This document shows, piece by piece, positions 60,527 to 64,000 of a DNA stretch of 64,000 nucleotides. Every line of letters starts with the position of its first letter. Position 1 is the first letter of the stretch. The stretch lies in contig OX638323.1 of NCBI GenBank assembly GCA_951812715.1, positions 3,473,600-3,537,599 on the forward strand. The letters run 5' to 3'. The notes under the pieces are model-generated. The model worked only from the letters and a program-made list of their open reading frames with translations. It searched no databases and was not told where the DNA came from. This DNA is from an uncultured Pseudohongiella sp. GTDB lineage: Bacteria; Pseudomonadota; Gammaproteobacteria; Pseudomonadales; Pseudohongiellaceae. The position numbers were made by a program, and so were the translations under genes.

Positions 60527-63500
60527 TTGCGTATTTCATGGCCAGCCTTCCTGTTATTGGCGGCTTCTAGTTCAACGTTTTTTGCTGCTGGTTCGCTGGC
60601 GCAAGCGCCCATCGTCTGGGGCAGTGCATCGCCATCCAACTTCAAGGCCGATGTAGACACGACCACGCTGAGTTGGGGCAGTAGTGGGGCGGATTCCTGT
60701 GAACTCCAGGGAGAGTCGATTGCCATCAGCGGGTCGTTGACCGGCGGGCCTTACGCGGCCGGCAGCCATGCAATCACTTTTTCCTGCAGCAACGAATCTG
60801 GTTCGACGCCCTACACGATCAACTTCCAGGCCTGGTCGCCGCCGACGCTGAACAGTTTCTCGCTGAGCAGCGTCACGATCTATGAAAACCAGAGCGTAAC
60901 GGTCAGTTGGAGTTCAACCGACGCCAACGCTTGTATTTTGAGCACGGGAGGGGGCAGTCAACCCCCGAACGGAAGTCTGACCTTTCCCGCGAACAGTTTT
61001 GCTCCGGGCGTCATCAGCGGATCGATGCATTGCACCGGTTATGGAGGCACGTCGAACACGCGCTCGGTTTCCTTGACGGTGCTGACCTGGATCGATACCG
61101 ATAACGATGGCGTTCATGACGACGAAGACACCGACGACGATGGCGACGGCATGCCCGATGTCTGGGAAATCGCCAACGATCTGGATCCCTTGGTCGCCAA
61201 CGCCGATGGCGATCCCGACGACGACGGCGACAGCAACCTGACGGAATACAACAACGGCACCGATCCGCAAACGCATGAGGTGGCGCAACTGTTGAGCGCG
61301 ACCTTGTCCGCGAACACGATTTACGAAAACGAAAGCCTGACCTTCTCCTGGAGTTCCCGTTACGCGACTGCTTGTTACGCCAACGATACCAGTTCCAGCG
61401 CCAGTATCGGCAGCGCGGGCATCGGCAATACATCCGCGAGCGCCGGCGTCGTCGGCAAGGCGGACAACGCATGGGATCCGAACGGCAGCGTAACCTACGA
61501 GCCCAACTTTTTTGATGTCGGGTCATTCAGTTATGAATTTTATTGCAGCGGCCCTGGCGGGGCTTCCGCGAAGGCAACGATTTTGCTGACGGTGCTGACC
61601 TGGATCGATACCGATAACGATGGCATTCATGACGACGAAGACACCGACGACGATGGCGACGGCATGCCCGATGTCTGGGAAATCGCCAACGATCTGGATC
61701 CCTTGGTCGCCAACGCCGATGGCGATCCCGACGGCGACGGCGACAGCAACCTGACGGAATACAACAACGGCACCGATCCGCAAACGTATGAAGTGGCGCA
61801 ACTGTTGAGCGCGATCTTGTCCGCGAACACGATTTACGAAAACGAAAGCTTGACCTTCTCCTGGAGTTCCCGTTACGCCACTGCTTGTTACGCCAACGAT
61901 ACCAGTTCCAGCGCCAGTATCGGCAGCGCGGGCATCGGCAATACATCCGCGAGCGCCGGCGTCGTCGGCAAGGCGGACAACGCATGGGATCCGAACGGCA
62001 GCGTAACCTACGAGCCCAACTTTTTTGATGTCGGGTCATTCAGTTACGAATTTTATTGCAGCGGCCCTGGCGGGGCTTCCGCGAAGGCAACGATTTTGCT
62101 GACGGTGCTGGCCTGGGTCGACACCGACGGCGATGGCATTCATAACGATTTCGATCTCGACGACGATGGCGACGGCATGCCCGATACCTGGGAAATCGCC
62201 AACGGTCTGGATCCCTTGGTCGCCAACGCCGATGGCGATCCCGACGACGACGGCGACAGCAACCTGACGGAATACAACAACGGCACCGATCCGCAAACGC
62301 ATGAGGTGGCGCAACTGTTGAGCGCGATCTTGTCCGCCAACACGATTTACGAAAACGAAAGCCTGACTTTCTCCTGGAGTTCCCGTTACGCCACCGCTTG
62401 TTACGCCAAGGAGACCAGCTCCAGCGCCAGTATCGGCAGCGCGGGCATCGGCAATACATCCGCGAGCGCCGGCGTCGTCGGCAAGGCGGACAACGCATGG
62501 GATCCGAGCGGCAGCGTAACCTCCGAGCCCAACAGTTACGAGGTCGGATCATACAGTTACGAATTTTATTGCAGCGGCCCGGGCGGGGCTTCCGCGAAGG
62601 CAACGATTTTGCTGACGGTGCTGGCCTGGGTCGACACCGACAAGGATGGCATTCATGACGATTTCGATCTCGACGACGATGGCGACGGCATGCCCGATAC
62701 CTGGGAAATCGCCAATGGTCTGGACTCCTTGGTCGCCAACGCCGACGGCGATCCCGACGGCGACGGCGACGACAACCTGACCGAATACAACAACGGCACC
62801 GATCCGCAAACGCATGAAGTGTCGCAACTGTTGGACGCGTCCTTGTCCCCGAGCACGATATACGACCATGAAAACGAAAGCCTGACTTTCTACTGGAGTT
62901 CCCGCTACGCCACCGCTTGTTACGCCAACGACAACAGTGCCGGCGCCACCGGCGCGAACAACGCTTGGGAACCGAACGGCAGCGTAACCTTCGTGCCAGG
63001 TCATTTTGATGTCGGGTCATACAGCTATCAATTTTATTGCAGCGGCCCGGGTGGGGATTCGGAGAGCGTAACGCTGTTGCTGGAGGTGCTGTCCTGGATC
63101 GATACCGACGGCGATGGCATTCATGACGCTATCGACCTTGACGACGATGGCGACGGCATGCCCGATACCTGGGAAATCGCCAATGGTTTGAACTCCTTGA
63201 TCGCCAACGCCGGCGGCGACCCCGACGGCGATGGCGACGACAACCTGACCGAATACAACAACGGCACCGATCCGCAGACGCATGAAGTGGCGCGACTGCT
63301 GAGCGCGTCCTTGTCGGCGAGCGAGATGTACGACAATGGGGAGCTGATATTCTCCTGGAGTTCCGGCTACGCCAGCGGCTGTTACGCCAACGATACTGGT
63401 TCCGGCGCCAGTTTCAGCGGCGTGGCCATTGCCAATAATTTGGCGAGCGTCAATGGCGCCGCCGGCGGCAGCGCATGGGTTTCGAACGGCGCTGCCATCT

Positions 63501-64000
63501 TCCCGTCCGGCAGTTTCGCGGCCGGGACATACAGCTATCAGTTTTATTGCAGCGGCCCCGGCGGGGATTCCGCGGGCGCAACGCTTTCGCTAACGGTAAC
63601 TGCCTGGGTCGACACCGATGGCGATGGCATTCACAACGATAACGATTCCGACGACGATAACGACGGCATGCCCGATACCTGGGAAGTCGACAACGGTCTG
63701 GATCCCTTGGTCGTCAACGCCGACGGCGATCCCGACGGGGACGGCGACGACAACCTGACCGAATACAACAACGGCACCGATCCGCAAACGCATGAAGTCG
63801 CGCAACTGTCAAGCGCGATCTTGTCGGCGGACACGATGTACGAAAATGGCAGTCTGACTTTTACCTGGAGCTCCCGTTACGCCAGCGGCTGTTACGCCAA
63901 CGATACCGGTTCCGGCGCCAGTTTCAGCGGCGTGGCCATCGCCAATGATTTGGCGAGCGTCAATGGCGCCGCCGGCACGAGCAGCGCATGGGGCCCGAAC
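60527..64000 (+). CDS. Very large secreted protein of Ig-like and thrombospondin-type-3 calcium-binding repeats, 5' part
   Basis: At least 1158 codons; open to the window end without a stop. The frame is bounded upstream by TGA 60488-60490; TTG 60527 is the best start (LRISWPAFLLLAASSSTFFA, a signal peptide ending near SLAQA). Two Cys-paired Ig-like domains follow (WGSSGADSCEL and SWSSTDANACIL types). Six Asp-rich blocks such as DTDNDGVHDDEDTDDDGDGM plus the partner DGDPDDDGDSNLTEYNNGTD alternate with further Ig-like domains (FSWSSRYATACYAN...FYCSGPGG). Such proteins are surface or extracellular and bind many Ca ions. Adhesion is likely but inferred. Confidence 0.85.
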   Translation, partial: MRISWPAFLLLAASSSTFFAAGSLAQAPIVWGSASPSNFKADVDTTTLSWGSSGADSCELQGESIAISGSLTGGPYAAGSHAITFSCSNESGSTPYTINFQAWSPPTLNSFSLSSVTIYENQSVTVSWSSTDANACILSTGGGSQPPNGSLTFPANSFAPGVISGSMHCTGYGGTSNTRSVSLTVLTWIDTDNDGVHDDEDTDDDGDGMPDVWEIANDLDPLVANADGDPDDDGDSNLTEYNNGTDPQTHEVAQLLSATLSANTIYENESLTFSWSSRYATACYANDTSSSASIGSAGIGNTSASAGVVGKADNAWDPNGSVTYEPNFFDVGSFSYEFYCSGPGGASAKATILLTVLTWIDTDNDGIHDDEDTDDDGDGMPDVWEIANDLDPLVANADGDPDGDGDSNLTEYNNGTDPQTYEVAQLLSAILSANTIYENESLTFSWSSRYATACYANDTSSSASIGSAGIGNTSASAGVVGKADNAWDPNGSVTYEPNFFDVGSFSYEFYCSGPGGASAKATILLTVLAWVDTDGDGIHNDFDLDDDGDGMPDTWEIANGLDPLVANADGDPDDDGDSNLTEYNNGTDPQTHEVAQLLSAILSANTIYENESLTFSWSSRYATACYAKETSSSASIGSAGIGNTSASAGVVGKADNAWDPSGSVTSEPNSYEVGSYSYEFYCSGPGGASAKATILLTVLAWVDTDKDGIHDDFDLDDDGDGMPDTWEIANGLDSLVANADGDPDGDGDDNLTEYNNGTDPQTHEVSQLLDASLSPSTIYDHENESLTFYWSSRYATACYANDNSAGATGANNAWEPNGSVTFVPGHFDVGSYSYQFYCSGPGGDSESVTLLLEVLSWIDTDGDGIHDAIDLDDDGDGMPDTWEIANGLNSLIANAGGDPDGDGDDNLTEYNNGTDPQTHEVARLLSASLSASEMYDNGELIFSWSSGYASGCYANDTGSGASFSGVAIANNLASVNGAAGGSAWVSNGAAIFPSGSFAAGTYSYQFYCSGPGGDSAGATLSLTVTAWVDTDGDGIHNDNDSDDDNDGMPDTWEVDNGLDPLVVNADGDPDGDGDDNLTEYNNGTDPQTHEVAQLSSAILSADTMYENGSLTFTWSSRYASGCYANDTGSGASFSGVAIANDLASVNGAAGTSSAWGPN
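61088..64000 (+). repeat. Tandem 513-bp coding repeats
   Basis: The TGG that opens each calcium-binding block falls at 61088, 61601, 62114, 62627, 63095 and 63605. The periods are 513, 513, 513, 468 and 510 bp, all multiples of three. The first two units are almost identical in nucleotides, including silent sites; later ones diverge steadily. This indicates recent duplication or ongoing recombination within the gene. Confidence 0.9.

Noticed and set aside
61014..63834. Many overlapping minus-strand frames, several Arg-rich and nearly identical
   Set aside because: They are antisense shadows of the 513-bp coding repeats of the plus-strand secreted protein; they repeat with the same period and lack start signals.
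61088..64000. Regularly spaced repeats that might suggest a CRISPR array
   Set aside because: Units are about 510 bp and coding in one frame; no short repeats with unique spacers occur.

Overview
The window looks like chromosomal DNA of a moderately GC-rich gammaproteobacterium that I cannot name. The evidence is conserved synteny: rpoE-rseA-mucD-lepA-lepB-rnc-era-recO with nadB divergent; ygfZ divergent from sdhE-ygfX; map-glnD-dapD-dapE; suhB divergent from trmJ; rplU-rpmA-obgE-proB; rpsT starting with UUG. No prophage, CRISPR array or complete insertion sequence was found. Mobile DNA is limited to two transposase remnants, one MITE-like element and two families of dispersed repeats.

Layout. 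1-2982: end of a retropepsin-like gene with a DUF5678-like partner, a LysE-type exporter, a lipoprotein and the first of two paralogous secreted proteins of unknown function. 3006-7055: moaA-moaB, an unannotated 37-residue membrane peptide with its own terminator, xthA, a periplasmic cyclophilin and yciB. 7056-10644: the MITE-like element, the second paralog, a PepSY-type membrane protein and a transposase remnant. 10645-20989: ribosomal and GTPase operon, proB, rpsT, murJ, an aminotransferase with folD, and a TauE exporter. These are followed by a small periplasmic repeat protein, an acyltransferase and a nitroreductase. 21228-30804: B12-type radical SAM protein, MATE pump, degenerate suhB beside trmJ, a cysteine-rich regulator, elaA, tRNA-Arg(CCU), a methyltransferase, a YbjQ protein, a sterol-reductase-like remnant, ygfZ, sdhE and ygfX. 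30789-40788: nadB and the envelope-stress/translation cluster. 40814-47984: higBA, a PNPOx-like protein, an AAA/DUF4143 ATPase, and an NCS1 permease with a hydantoinase and a DUF917 protein. 48034-59913: cysM, rlmD, mazG, adk, tsaB, uppP, rsmJ, then dapE, dapD, glnD and map on the minus strand. 60044-64000: a transposase remnant and the 5' part of a very large secreted calcium-binding repeat protein that runs off the window.

Functional grouping. Most genes are housekeeping: molybdopterin, proline, lysine/peptidoglycan precursors, NAD, one-carbon metabolism, ribosome assembly, tRNA and rRNA modification, and the sigma-E envelope response. The permease, hydantoinase and DUF917 trio probably form a small uptake and hydrolysis pathway for cyclic amides or nucleobase-like compounds.

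Most unusual points. (i) Four copies of a ~120-nt element keep two hairpins by compensatory changes; two follow stop codons directly. (ii) SuhB at its usual locus has lost its metal ligands. (iii) RNase III lacks one metal-binding Asp. (iv) The hydantoinase gene is bracketed by repeats that supply its stop codon and probably its ribosome-binding site. (v) A 37-residue membrane peptide gene lies between moaB and xthA. (vi) The secreted protein at the right edge carries near-identical 513-bp tandem repeats.
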